The notes under the pieces were generated by a model. That model saw nothing but the letters and a program-made list of their open reading frames with translations. It searched no databases and had not been told where the DNA came from. Position numbers and translations under genes: made by a program. Shown here piece by piece: positions 50,181-60,054 of a stretch of DNA of 64,000 bases. Every line of letters starts with the position of its first letter. Within the stretch, counting starts at the first letter, position 1. Origin of the DNA: Vombatus ursinus (taxonomy: Eukaryota; Chordata; Mammalia; Diprotodontia; Vombatidae); contig NW_020953951.1 in the NCBI RefSeq assembly GCF_900497805.2, positions 1,883,190-1,947,189 on the forward strand. The letters run 5' to 3'.

Positions 50181-50972
50181 TGAAAGACCCACCACCCACT
50201 GGATTTGGCATCAACCAGGTTCCCAACATTAGTTAAAAATTCAGCCCCTTGAACCAGAGGCAGGGACAGCTCTACATCCAATATCAGCAGGAAGCAGCTT
50301 CAGAAGCCGAAACCTTCACCCCATACCAGAAGATTTTGGGTCCTATTTGTTTGAGTGGGGAAAATGATGGGATAATTGGACCCCAGCTAATCACCGTATC
50401 TCTGGCAATGACCCATGGGTGGACCCCAGTGAGGAAAAATATCCCTCCCTGCTATAGGAACAAGCTGACCCTGTAGAACTTCCTTGTACAGACAGAACTA
50501 TACTGGACTGACTCTCATATACCATCCAGAGATCAAGCAATGGACGTCAACTCCTGAGTCTATCTTATATAAATGGGATATTGATTAGCCACAAACAGGA
50601 TGGCCATGACCACTAGCTAACTTACTGACATAGCAGACCTAAAAACACACCTCTTAGAAGCCCTCCCCCCACCCCTTTCCCATAGTGAATTCTGGATGGG
50701 ATGCCTGCACTAGGTACAGAAATTGCATGTTTCTTTAAGAACTGACCATTCCTTGATTCCGGCTCCCTTAATTGGCATAATCGGCACACCACTCTCTGAG
50801 TTTTTCCCATAAAAGCTTTTGCTTAACCACCACTAGATTGTGAGTTCCCTAAGGAGTTCAGGCCACTTTATAGCATCACAATAAAGTTTTTGCCACTTGA
50901 AGACAGGTTGAGTTGGAAAATTCTTTCCAGACAATAACGCTCCACACCCCAATGTTTTCAGGGGTCCCTGCA
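50181..50972 (+). mobile_element. 3' LTR of the ERV1-like fragment
   Basis: Begins TGAAAGACCC, the start typical of gammaretroviral LTRs, directly after the env-tail region. It contains 'cccataaaagctttt' as a TATA-like element, 'caataaagtttttgcc' as the polyadenylation region, and ends 'ggggtccctgca'. Confidence 0.65.
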
Positions 50973-51069
50973 CTGAAACAGATCCACTGTACCACGTAGC
51001 TACCCATTCCTCAAAGACTGTCAGAAAAAGAAGCCTAATAGCAAATAAGAAAGTTGCTCATGTCTGGAG

Positions 51070-51350
51070 TATTTTCCCTCATCATTTCTGCCTGGTGGCT
51101 TCTCTGGATTCCCTCAAGTCTCAGCTAAAATTCCATATTCTATGAAGTCTTTCCTGATCCTCCTTAATGGAAGTGCCTTCCTTCTATTAATTATCTCCAA
51201 TTTATCTTGTATATATCTTTTGTGCATATTGTTTTTAACATTACATGATGAATTTCTTGTAAGCAGGGACTGCCTTTGCCTTTGTATCCCACTATTCTTA
51301 GCACAGTACCTGGCACATACTAGGTCTCTAATAAATGGTTATTGACTTGA
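51070..51350 (+). mobile_element. L2 LINE 3' end
   Basis: 'ctatgaagtctttcctgatc', 'ttcttgtaagcagggactgc' and 'agcacagtacctggcacata'. Confidence 0.8.
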
Positions 51351-51354
51351 AACT

Positions 51355-51785
51355 GGATCTCTGAGCCCCTAGCTGCCTTTTCTACTTTGTGTTGTCTTCC
51401 CTGAGCATAGGTGACTGAACAGGGAATCTGAGACAGACAAAGTCTAGTACTGGAGAAAAACTTATTGCTTCAAGAGGTCAGAGATCTCTAGTCATAGCTG
51501 ACTTAGCAAAGGAAGTTTCTGCTTTAGAAAATGACCACTAACTAGGGGAGTTCTAACAATGAATGGGGATAGAAGATGTTTGATGGAAGAAAAACACTAG
51601 TCATTCTCTCATTGCCACTTTTGTGTGGGTAGAAACCTGCTTTCATAGCTCACCTGTTCTAGCATCCCCAGTGACTTGACTTTTCCTTAGGCATCAACCT
51701 CACTCCACTCCTGAAGGAAGGATGGGTCCCTTGAACCTGACCCCAATTTTGGGATGAGATGAGGTGCAATGAGGGGAGATGATAG
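51355..51785. other. unassigned sequence
   Basis: No gene, splice pair or repeat family recognised. Confidence 0.3.
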
Positions 51786-51789
51786 GGGA

Positions 51790-52030
51790 AGAGAGTAAGC
51801 ATTTATGTAGCATCTATGTGCCATGTACTGTGATAAACACTTCTATAAATATTATCTTATTTGATCCTCACAATAATCTTGGGAGGTTGTGCTATTATTA
51901 TCATCCCCATTTTACAGTTGAGGAAACTGAGGCAGACAGATTAACTGATGCCCAGATCATATAGTTAGTGTCTGAGGCTGGATTTGAACTTGTCTTCCTC
52001 ATTCCAAGCCCAGAGCTCTGTCCACTGCTT
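51790..52030 (-). mobile_element. MIR-type SINE
   Basis: 'catttatgtagcatctatgt', 'cattttacagttgaggaaac' and 'gagctctgtccactgcttca' in reverse orientation. Confidence 0.8.
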
Positions 52031-52084
52031 CACCAACAGCAGAGGGAAAGCATCCCATTGCCTTAGGGGATCTTTTTTTCTTCT

Positions 52085-52330
52085 AGTAGGCAGCTAGGTG
52101 ATACAGTAAATAGAATGCTAGATTTGGGAGTTAAGAAGACTTGATTAAGTCCTACCTAACATATTAGCCCTGTAGCCCTGGGCAAATCACAACCTCTCAG
52201 CCTCAGTTTCCTCATTTGTAAAATGGGGATAACAGCACTTACTTTACAGGGTTGTTGTAGGGATCAATGAGGTATATGTAATGTACTTCACAAATAGTAA
52301 CGGGCTATATAAACACTATCATGATAATTT
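52085..52330 (+). mobile_element. MIR/MAR1-type SINE
   Basis: 'aggcagctaggtgatacagt', 'agccctgggcaaatcacaac' and 'ggttgttgtagggatcaatg', in the opposite orientation to its neighbour at 51.8 kb. Confidence 0.8.
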
Positions 52331-52477
52331 ATTACTAATACCTCCATGTGGGGAGGAGAAGGAAGGGGAGGGGAGAGGAGAGGATGAGCTGAGTTGCCCA
52401 ACTGGAACTGGCCAGCTGTGTTCCCATTCGGGCAGCTCAAACTACTCACAGGTTGTGGTTTGTCCTTCCTTCTTAAA

Positions 52478-52740
52478 GAAGACCATGACATCATCTGAGA
52501 TGATGACATGACTTGCATTGAATTGGATTTGGGGGAGGAAGGGCTATGCACAGACACCAGCCTCACTTTCTCCTCCAGAGCCATTTGAGTTCAGTGGCCA
52601 GATATAGATCAGGACGATTGGAAAAGACTAGGATGCAGTGGGAGACCTTAGCCTTGTTAAGCTAAGATCTTTCCAGTTTCTCACTTTGAGTGAGGCAAGG
52701 CCTGCTTAAGAAGTGAGTCAAGGGATGGTCCCTTTAATAA
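52478..52740 (+). repeat. unnamed SINE-like repeat, right-facing arm
   Basis: Carries 'gaccatgacatcatctgaga', 'ggccagatatagatcaggac' and 'cctcactttctcctccagag'. The reverse complement of the same family lies at 53,020-53,200. It is followed by an A-run at 52,740. Confidence 0.75.
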
Positions 52741-53019
52741 AAAAAAAAATCAAATAGAGAGTGGGAAGACCCTCAGAGTTGCTGGCCAAAAGAGAAACAG
52801 TTACTCTTTACGTGCACTCTGTGCCAGGAGGGCCCAAAAAATAACCATTAAGTGGTGCTTGGACAGGGACCTATTATTGTCCAATCAATGAGATCCAGAG
52901 TGAATTGGGTTTAAGGCATCGTATTTGAGAAAGAAATCTAGACAGTAAACCCTAAGACAACTAGGTAGGTTTCAGCCATCAAAATTTATCTTCCTTTGGG
53001 CAGAACACCCTCAAGTAAG

Positions 53020-53200
53020 GGCATGAAACTCCCTGCATCCTGGGTCTTCTCCAGTCGTCCTGATCTATATCTGGCCACTGGACCCAGATGGCTCTGGATA
53101 AGAAAGTGAGGCTGGTGACTTTGCACAGCCCTCCCTCACTCAAATCCAATTCAATACAAGTCAAGTCATGATCTCGCTGATATCATGGTCCTCTTCGACA
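53020..53200 (-). repeat. unnamed SINE-like repeat, left-facing arm
   Basis: Reverse complement of the arm at 52,478-52,648: 'gtcctgatctatatctggcc', 'agaaagtgaggctggtgact' and 'gatatcatggtcctcttcg'. Confidence 0.75.
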
Positions 53201-53229
53201 ATTACCAATACAGCCTCTGCCCAGAACAC

Positions 53230-54160
53230 TGCTGATTCATTTTATCTAGATGAACCCAGGATGGTGTGGATTCATTTAATATTTCCCCTGCTTTGGGAGA
53301 AACTATATACCATATGTAACCTGGGATTCTAACCAAGCGTAGGGCATTTTATACTCCACTAATTACAGGGTTAATTGACTCTACCACTTGAAGAGAATTC
53401 TGAAACTGGATGACATGAGTTAGTGCAAGAACTTTGGAAAGAGCATATGTGTGGTTCTAGACTCTTCAGAACCAACTTCATGTACATGAAGTGAGACTTA
53501 GGAAGCACCAGACATGTAAGGGATGCTAGCTTCTCATCATATTCTTAATTCCCAGGTTGCCTTCCTAGAAACTTCGGGAAATTTTCACTTTGGTGAGGTC
53601 TGGCTCTCGTTGTTAGTTGAACCAAGATGTCAACTCACTCTCATGTAAAGAGCTCATTCTCTGTGGGCTATTTTTTGATACATCCTAATGCACATAATTT
53701 TTCTGATTTCTCTTTGCTATCTGCTTGAATAAATGAGTTTACTTGCTATTAATTATTTTTTATGGTATTTAGTGAAATCAGTATTTTATAGGAAGGAGCC
53801 AAGCTGGTGGGTGTAAACTCCTTTTAATACAGAAAGAGAAGCATTTTTAAAACCAAAATTGTATCCCCAGATCCCTAGTATTTTGATACGATCCTAGTGC
53901 AGTGCCTTTCTCAGAGACTGGAAATCAGAGAGGTCAGCTGTGTGGACATTCTCCTGCTCCCCGGAAGGCAGGAATCACAGTATTCCTTGGAGAGGGGTAG
54001 TGAGAAGATTCTGGGAATATCTAACAATGCCTCCTGCAAGCTGTATTTCAACAATTCATGTGGACATAACCTACAAGGGCTCATACAATTCCTCTCAATT
54101 TCCAAGCTGGTAATTCCAGCTGTATCTTCATTTTTCTGTGACCTTAGCCCAATCACTCCA
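53230..54160. other. unassigned sequence
   Basis: No gene signal or repeat family recognised. Overlapping open frames on both strands near 53,900-54,200 lack domains. Confidence 0.3.
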
Positions 54161-54165
54161 TTCTG

Positions 54166-54897
54166 TGAAAACACTGGTTTTGTATTTTATATTTTGATTT
54201 CACCCTATAATTGATTCTATTCTATAACTTTATTTCATATAGCAACCTTATTTATACCTCATGAGTTCAAAAATTCAGCCTCCTCTCAAGTTGGATGCAA
54301 AAGTTTAAGTTTTCCCACAACCACTGTTAAAGAAAAACTCTGAGCTATGTTTAGAGATTCAATACTCTCCAAAAATACCCTAAGGGAATTGTTACCTCAG
54401 CACCACCTGCAAATCACTTTGTGTTAAGAGAATTTATCCCTCCTAACACCAGCTCCTGAGAAACTTCATTATGTTATCCTTGAGAGCATAAAAGCTCACC
54501 TGACCCATCTAAGGCCTAATTAAGTGTGATCTTATCTCCCTCCCAGGCATCTGTGAGTGTATTTCCCTGGTCCACACTCAATAGCTTCAGGATGCAGCTG
54601 AGTTCCATAAATCCAAAAAGCAATTCCTCTAAGACAGAGAGGGGTGGTCTGGGTCCCATGTATGTGGAAACCCTCTTAATGTAACCAAACATGATCCCTC
54701 ACCCCCATGATGCCGGCCAATAGTGATTTTTTTTTCACTTCTTCTGTTCTTATTTATATCTTTTGGCTCAACTGAGGTAGTCATTAGACCCATTCTATTT
54801 TTAGGTTCGCATCCCATTAATAAAATGTTATATTTCTCAGAGAAAATGTGCCTCAGTCTATCTTTTGTTTGAATTTCACCTAAAGTGCTCCACTGCA
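54166..54897 (+). mobile_element. solo LTR (ERV, family 1)
   Basis: Runs from TGAAAACACTGG to CTCCACTGCA with 4-bp flanks TCTG on both sides (54,162-54,165 and 54,898-54,901). It aligns in order with the 36.8-kb LTR ('gatccctcacccccatgat', 'cctcagtctatcttttgttt'). No internal region is attached. Confidence 0.75.
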
Positions 54898-54959
54898 TCT
54901 GATACTCCCACACCCAATATACATAAAACATCTTGGAAAGATGCAATTAAGATCACACA

Positions 54960-55528
54960 CGTTATGAATAGGCCCACCAAGCCCCCTCCCCACAAAGTAA
55001 GAAGGCTTAGTTCCGGGCCAATAAAGAAACTATTGTCCAGAGTGAAAGAATCGTTTAATTACGCGCATGGAGGCATTCCCTTTAATTACAGAAGCGCCCT
55101 GATACAGAAAAGAGAACAGGCTTTATACCGTTATTTTGTTCAGTCCTTCCCACAGCGCTCGGATTGGTCCAAACTCTTCTGGGTTGCAACCTGCCAGTCC
55201 CACTTGTTTTCATGTCCCTCCTTGACATATTTTCTCTGCCCTGTCATACGTTATGCAGGTTATGCAAATGAATAAAAATCCCTCCCTGGGGTGTGTTGGA
55301 TAATATTTACTAGGCTTATTAAGCCTATGTACTAGCAAAAAGCCAGTGACCGTCCCTTGAACCTGACCAGTTTGAGCCAGTTTCAGGCTAAGCCCCCTTT
55401 ATCAGAAACTCTGCAGTTAGCCAGCTTCTCCTTCTAAAAGCTGATTGGTCAATGGTGCTTGCTATTTTAATCACCTTGAAACTGCAACATCCTGTGGAAA
55501 CCTAACTTTTTATTATCAGTATTTCTCA
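54960..55528 (-). mobile_element. solo LTR (second family), reverse
   Basis: On the minus strand it starts TGAGAAATACTGATAATA, contains a CCAAT-type 'attgaccaatcagc' and a TATA-like 'cggtataaagcctg', then ATTAAA near the end, and finishes 'attcataacg'. The 4-bp flanks CACA lie at 54,956-54,959 and 55,529-55,532. It sits only 62 bp from the family 1 LTR and has no internal region. Confidence 0.75.
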
Positions 55529-55689
55529 CACATACAGAGACACACGCACACATATAGCATCCACTTGACCCTAATCACAACCACCCATTCCACCACTGCA
55601 ACTTAAATACAATAAATAAGTATATCACAGGAGCAATGAATACTATGAAAGCATTTCTGTTACATGAGGAAGAATATAATCAGAAAAGG

Positions 55690-55915
55690 CAGGACAGCAG
55701 TAATAAAAACTCACCTTAACAGCACTTTAAGATTTACAAAATGTTTTCCTTACAATGACCACATGACGAAGTGGAGACGTTATTACCATTTTACAGAGGA
55801 TGAAATTTAGGCTAAGAGAGACTGTTACCTGCCAAGTTCATATGGCAAATGGCAAAGCCAGGACTTAATCCTAGATTTCCCGTCTTTCAGTCTTTTGTAC
55901 TTTCCACTGAACCAC
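55690..55915 (-). mobile_element. MIR-type SINE
   Basis: 'aacagcactttaagatttac', 'attttacagaggatgaaatt' and 'tttgtactttccactgaacc' in reverse orientation. Confidence 0.7.
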
Positions 55916-56124
55916 CCTTTGAAGAATGCCTTGACCAATGGGAAGATGCCATGAAGTAGAGAAGGAAGATTATGGCAGGAGCAGTATTTTAATTTCTGTC
56001 CCCACACAAGTTAGGCTAGTCTTGATTTAAAGGGTATTGAGACCACTGGCTTAGAGGACTGAAAGGCCCAGGCTGCCTACAATCACGTCCCCATATCTCA
56101 TGACAAAACAGCAATGAAGAGCTC

Positions 56125-56690
56125 AGTAAACACTAAGCACCTACTATGTGCCAGATACTATGCTAAGTGCTGGGGACAGAAAGGCAAAAGGTAGTCCCTG
56201 CTCTAATGAGGAAGGAAAGCAATGTGCACAAACAAGCTGTATACGTGATAAAGTGGAAATAATCAAGAGGGAAGTCACTAGAATTAAAAGGGCTTGGGAA
56301 AGGCTTCCTGCAAGTGGAATCTTAGCTTGGACTTGAAGCCAGGGAGGCCAGGAGGTGGAGATGAAGAGGGAGAACATTTCAGAAATGGAAGACAATCAGT
56401 AAAAATGACTGGAGTTAGGAGATGGAGCTTCATGTTCAAGGTACAGGAAGGAGTCCAGTGTCACTACATCGGAGAGTACGTGGAGGAGAAGGGGTATAAG
56501 ACTAGAAAGTGAAGGAGGCCCAGTCATAAAGGCCTTTAAATGTTAAATAGGATTTTGCATTTGATCCTGGAGGTGATAAGGAGCCACTGTAGTTTATTTA
56601 GTGGGGCAACACCATCAGACCTATGATTTAGGAAGATCATTTTGATGAGCTGAATGGAAGATGTGCTCTAAGCACACTCTGATGCCTGTG
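56125..56690. repeat. ancient medium-copy repeat, longest copy
   Basis: 'gcacctactatgtgccagat', 'cttagcttggacttgaagcc', 'cataaaggcctttaaatgtt', 'gatcctggaggtgataagga' and 'tgatttaggaagatcatttt', in the same order as at 31.6-32.2 kb. Confidence 0.65.
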
Positions 56691-56694
56691 TTGT

Positions 56695-57508
56695 GGAAAA
56701 TGATGGGCAACTCAGACAACAGAGCACTGATTAGCAGAATCGACTCAAGGTATCAATGACCATCCTTGTTGAATATCCTTCTCTTACTATGAGTAAATCT
56801 GTTAACTGTTCAATGATCTCCATGTATTTCACTTTGTTCCAATATCAAATCTAAACTATGAGGAGACTGGCCTGAGTCAGGCCCACCTCAGAACAGAGGT
56901 GTAGAGAATAGTGAAATGGATGGCCTTCCTGGATCCCTAAATAAGCACTAGGACTTTATCTAGGTCCTTGGTTGGTGTCCCCTATCTATCCCTCACCGTG
57001 CTAGAGGGGAAAAAAACAGTCTGGGATCCTCACAACTTACAGTTACTGAATGTCTTGGCCTAGTTTAGTCTAGGGTGGAAAATGTCAAATTCTTCATATT
57101 GCAGGCAAAGTCTGACTCAGACCAGTCTGGAGGATCAGGCTTAGGGCTGGAACAAAATGAGATATTCACAGATCATCCAACAGTTAACAAATAAGTTTAC
57201 TTAACAATAGCATGGAAAGGATACTCAGTAAGTATAAAACGTTGGTTCAGGTATATACAGAACCACTCATCTCCATTCAGAAACTCCTAAGTATAGTGAT
57301 TCAAATGTCAATGGGATATCTGACAAATCTAAAGGGTAGTGATTTCACCATGGACTGGCCTTTTTATACCCCACAGGACTGAGAAGCCACATCAATGGCT
57401 TAATCCCTCTTCTGGGATTCTTTCAGGGATAGCTTCCCTGCCTTTTAAAGGAGAAAAAGAGCCCAGCCCACATAGCAGGGGCCCTAATAGAGGTTACTTC
57501 TACATTAT
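56695..57508. other. unassigned, possibly LTR-derived
   Basis: No gene. The reverse strand has an AATAAACTT-like motif near 57,195 and a TATA-like 'ggggtataaaaagg' near 57,370, which would suit a degraded LTR, but no end pair was found. Confidence 0.3.
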
Positions 57509-57512
57509 CTGG

Positions 57513-58092
57513 TGAGAAAATAAAAATTGGTTCTATTTTGTAATTGATTTTATTCTACATCACCAACATTTTGTATAACTGCCTAAGTAGCGTTTGTCTT
57601 TGAATTAAGTTCAGAAGCTCATAGGTTCAGAAGTTCAGTCTCCCTCTCTAAGTTTAAAAGTTGTTTCCCTATAAATTGCTTTAATGAAGAGAAATCTATT
57701 ATCTCTGTACCACTAGTTGTCCTTGTACAATTAGAGGAAATCTGTTATCTATATGCCCTTAGTTATTCTTGCAGGTAAACTAAATCAATTTCCTAGTAGC
57801 AAAATAGGAGGGGTTGTTGCTAGCCCCACAATCCTGATTTCCAGCCAATCACATTGTCCCCCACACCTATGATGCTTCTTACTTTGTAACCAATCACATT
57901 GTCTTCCCCATCTATGATGCATCCTTCTATATTTTGGATACTCCTCTTTTTGTCAATAAAAATGATCTACCAGCCCTTGTTTGGCTTGCTGAGGAGGCTG
58001 AGATCCTGTTTATTGGCATATTTATGCTTTGCTAATAAACTGATCATGCTTGGAGCCTATGCCTCAGTTTAACCTTAATTTTGATCATAACA
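57513..58092 (+). mobile_element. solo LTR (ERV, family 1), clean ends
   Basis: A 580-bp LTR starting TGAGAAAATAAAAATTGG and ending GATCATAACA, flanked by CTGG at 57,509-57,512 and 58,093-58,096. It shares its 5' start and order with the 36.8- and 54.2-kb copies. A 'gccaatcacattgtc' CCAAT-type motif occurs twice in slightly different form (near 57,844 and 57,891). Confidence 0.85.
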
Positions 58093-58278
58093 CTGGAAAT
58101 ATACATTAAATTAGACTAGATCTATGTAAGGCATCCTGACCAAGTTAAGAGAGAAATTATTACATGACATCCCAAAACATCAAAAAAGAAACAACGCATG
58201 GCAGACATATGTAAGTTTTGTCTTCAACAAATATCCTACCCAGGCATCCTTCAGCAACCCATTTACAAGGTCCCTCTT

Positions 58279-58516
58279 AATGAAAAGTTCTTAATCTGAG
58301 GTCCATGGACCCAATGGGTCTCTAGACAGATTTTAGGGAAGTCTGTGAACTTGGATAAGAAAAAAAAAACTACACCTTTATTTCAATATAACTGACTTCC
58401 TATGTAATCCTACATATTTATATGCATTTAAAAATATTATTCTGAGAAGGGAACCACAGTCTTCACCAGACTGCTAAAGGGGTCCATGACACAAAAAAAA
58501 GTTAAGAATCCCTGCT
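58279..58516. mobile_element. hAT-type miniature element
   Basis: Ends resemble inverted repeats: 'gttcttaatctgaggtccat' at the left and 'aaaagttaagaatccctg' at the right, with 'gcatttaaaaatattattct' inside. Confidence 0.65.
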
Positions 58517-58519
58517 CTA

Positions 58520-60050
58520 ACTGCATATCTGCCATTGAACGGGGACTCAAAAATTCTTGTTCAAAGAAGAGTGAATTCAGTCTTGCCACTGGTATATGAT
58601 GACTATCACACAGATCATCCCAATGAGCCAAATTCTTGGCAGACCACATGACTATCCAACACAGTCCCTGTTAAAATATACTATTTACTGACTCCTAGAC
58701 ATTGTGAATTGGTAGAATAGTCTCCAACTTGGGAAAGACAGTTAGAAAATTTAAGAATAGTGAGAAGGTGACAAAATGCTGAAGACACATTTATAAGTCA
58801 CAAACCATCACCTTCTTGTTACACGTGAAGGTATTCATCAATCAAGTCAAATTTTCCTTAATAAATCTTTGCCCTAAGGCTAAGGAATCTTTCTCATAGA
58901 GGATCTGATAAAGATTTATCATCACTGGCCTTCTTGAAGGTACTGCTTTCTATCAAAGGCATATATTTTTCACCCTTCCTGGATCAGGATTCTGTCTCAG
59001 ATATGCCATCTGTATTTCTTTTCATATGCTCTACTATGAGATATCTTAATATCCCCACCCTGAGCAATCGAATTAAAAGGTGGAATGTGTGGCTAAAGGA
59101 ACAATATGGGAATTGATGAGCAACTCCTTTTTTTTTTCAAGGATGGGAAGCCTACCTCCAGGAGGCTGTGTAAGCATTAAGTCAAAGACCGCTTTCTGGT
59201 CATGCTTCCCTCATAGTGAGGCTTCATGGTGTCATAATCATTCCCTTTCAAAGTAACTAGATTTCTTTTTTTTTCAAAAATTTTTTCTATCCCTCTTCCA
59301 TTCACTCCGATGATAATGTCCCCATTGAATCATTGGTGAAAATTCATCTGAGCCTAAGCCTCATCCTTTTGAGTACTAGTTATTCTTCAGCCAGCAGCAA
59401 GAGGGAGAGTCCTGCCTCAGCTAGAGGTTTAGACAAATCTTCAATATGTTTAGTGCTAAAAGTAGCTGCCAGCCAGAGAGCATTTTGGGATAAAGGGACC
59501 TCTCTGGTTTTCTGAACCTAACCTTTATTGAGACAGGCTGTCTCTGTTTTCCACATGTCCACTCCTGTTTCTGTGCACTCCTCATGCTGCCCCTTTTCTG
59601 GAACTCTCTATAGTTAAACTTCCATAATCCATGGTACAACAAGAGTGCCATTGGTGCCTTCTCTTGCCTACTAACATCAGACGTCTTAAATCAATGGATT
59701 TCTTTCTTTATGCTGTAGCTTGAAGTTCATCACATCCAAGTCTGGGTTATATCGCTGGGTTATATCTCCCTGGTGACTGAGATCCAAATGAATCATGTTG
59801 CTTCGGCTAACTGAGAAGCAGTTGTAGCTTCTTTTTGGAAGATGAGATCTTTATTCATTTTTTGCCCTAAATTTTCCTTCCTTCTTTCCTCTTGTTCCCA
59901 GTTTTCTTACTTTGGGCCTCAAGCTTTCCTTTATGTTAAATAAAATGCACTTGTTAAAGTGCATATTAAAGCTTATTCCTTTTGTCATAACTACCCAGTA
60001 TTCTCTTTTCTGAAAATCTCAAAGCACCAAAAGCAGCTACAATGAAGAGT
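58520..60050. other. unassigned sequence downstream of unit D
   Basis: No gene signal on either strand. A T-run near 59,270 and an 8-bp hairpin (ATGCACTT...AAGTGCAT, near 59,946) are the only local features. Part may be the 3' UTR of the dead finger gene. Confidence 0.3.
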
Positions 60051-60054
60051 AACT

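Larger units (their letters stand above)
48476..50972 (+). mobile_element. ERV1-like provirus fragment (integrase, env tail, 3' LTR)
   Basis: A fossil of a gammaretrovirus-like endogenous retrovirus. In order: an integrase C-terminal portion (48,480-48,890, with WHPQSPGKVEK), an env transmembrane-subunit tail including a membrane-spanning segment (49,480-50,170, with FFGPCLLNLL), and a 3' LTR (50,181-50,972). gag, most of pol, the surface env part and the 5' LTR are missing. It is clearly broken, with several disruptions plus two later insertions (a retrocopy at 48,891-49,435 and a SINE at 49,741-49,895). It is old, judging by its decay and the nested insertions. Confidence 0.75.

Noticed and set aside
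52288-52584. Overlapping open frames on both strands near 52.3-52.6 kb
   Set aside because: They fall in a SINE tail, a GA-rich stretch and the inverted SINE-like arm, with no coding character.
54865-55275. 136-codon open frame on the plus strand
   Set aside because: It lies antisense within the solo LTR at 54,960-55,528 and has no domain.
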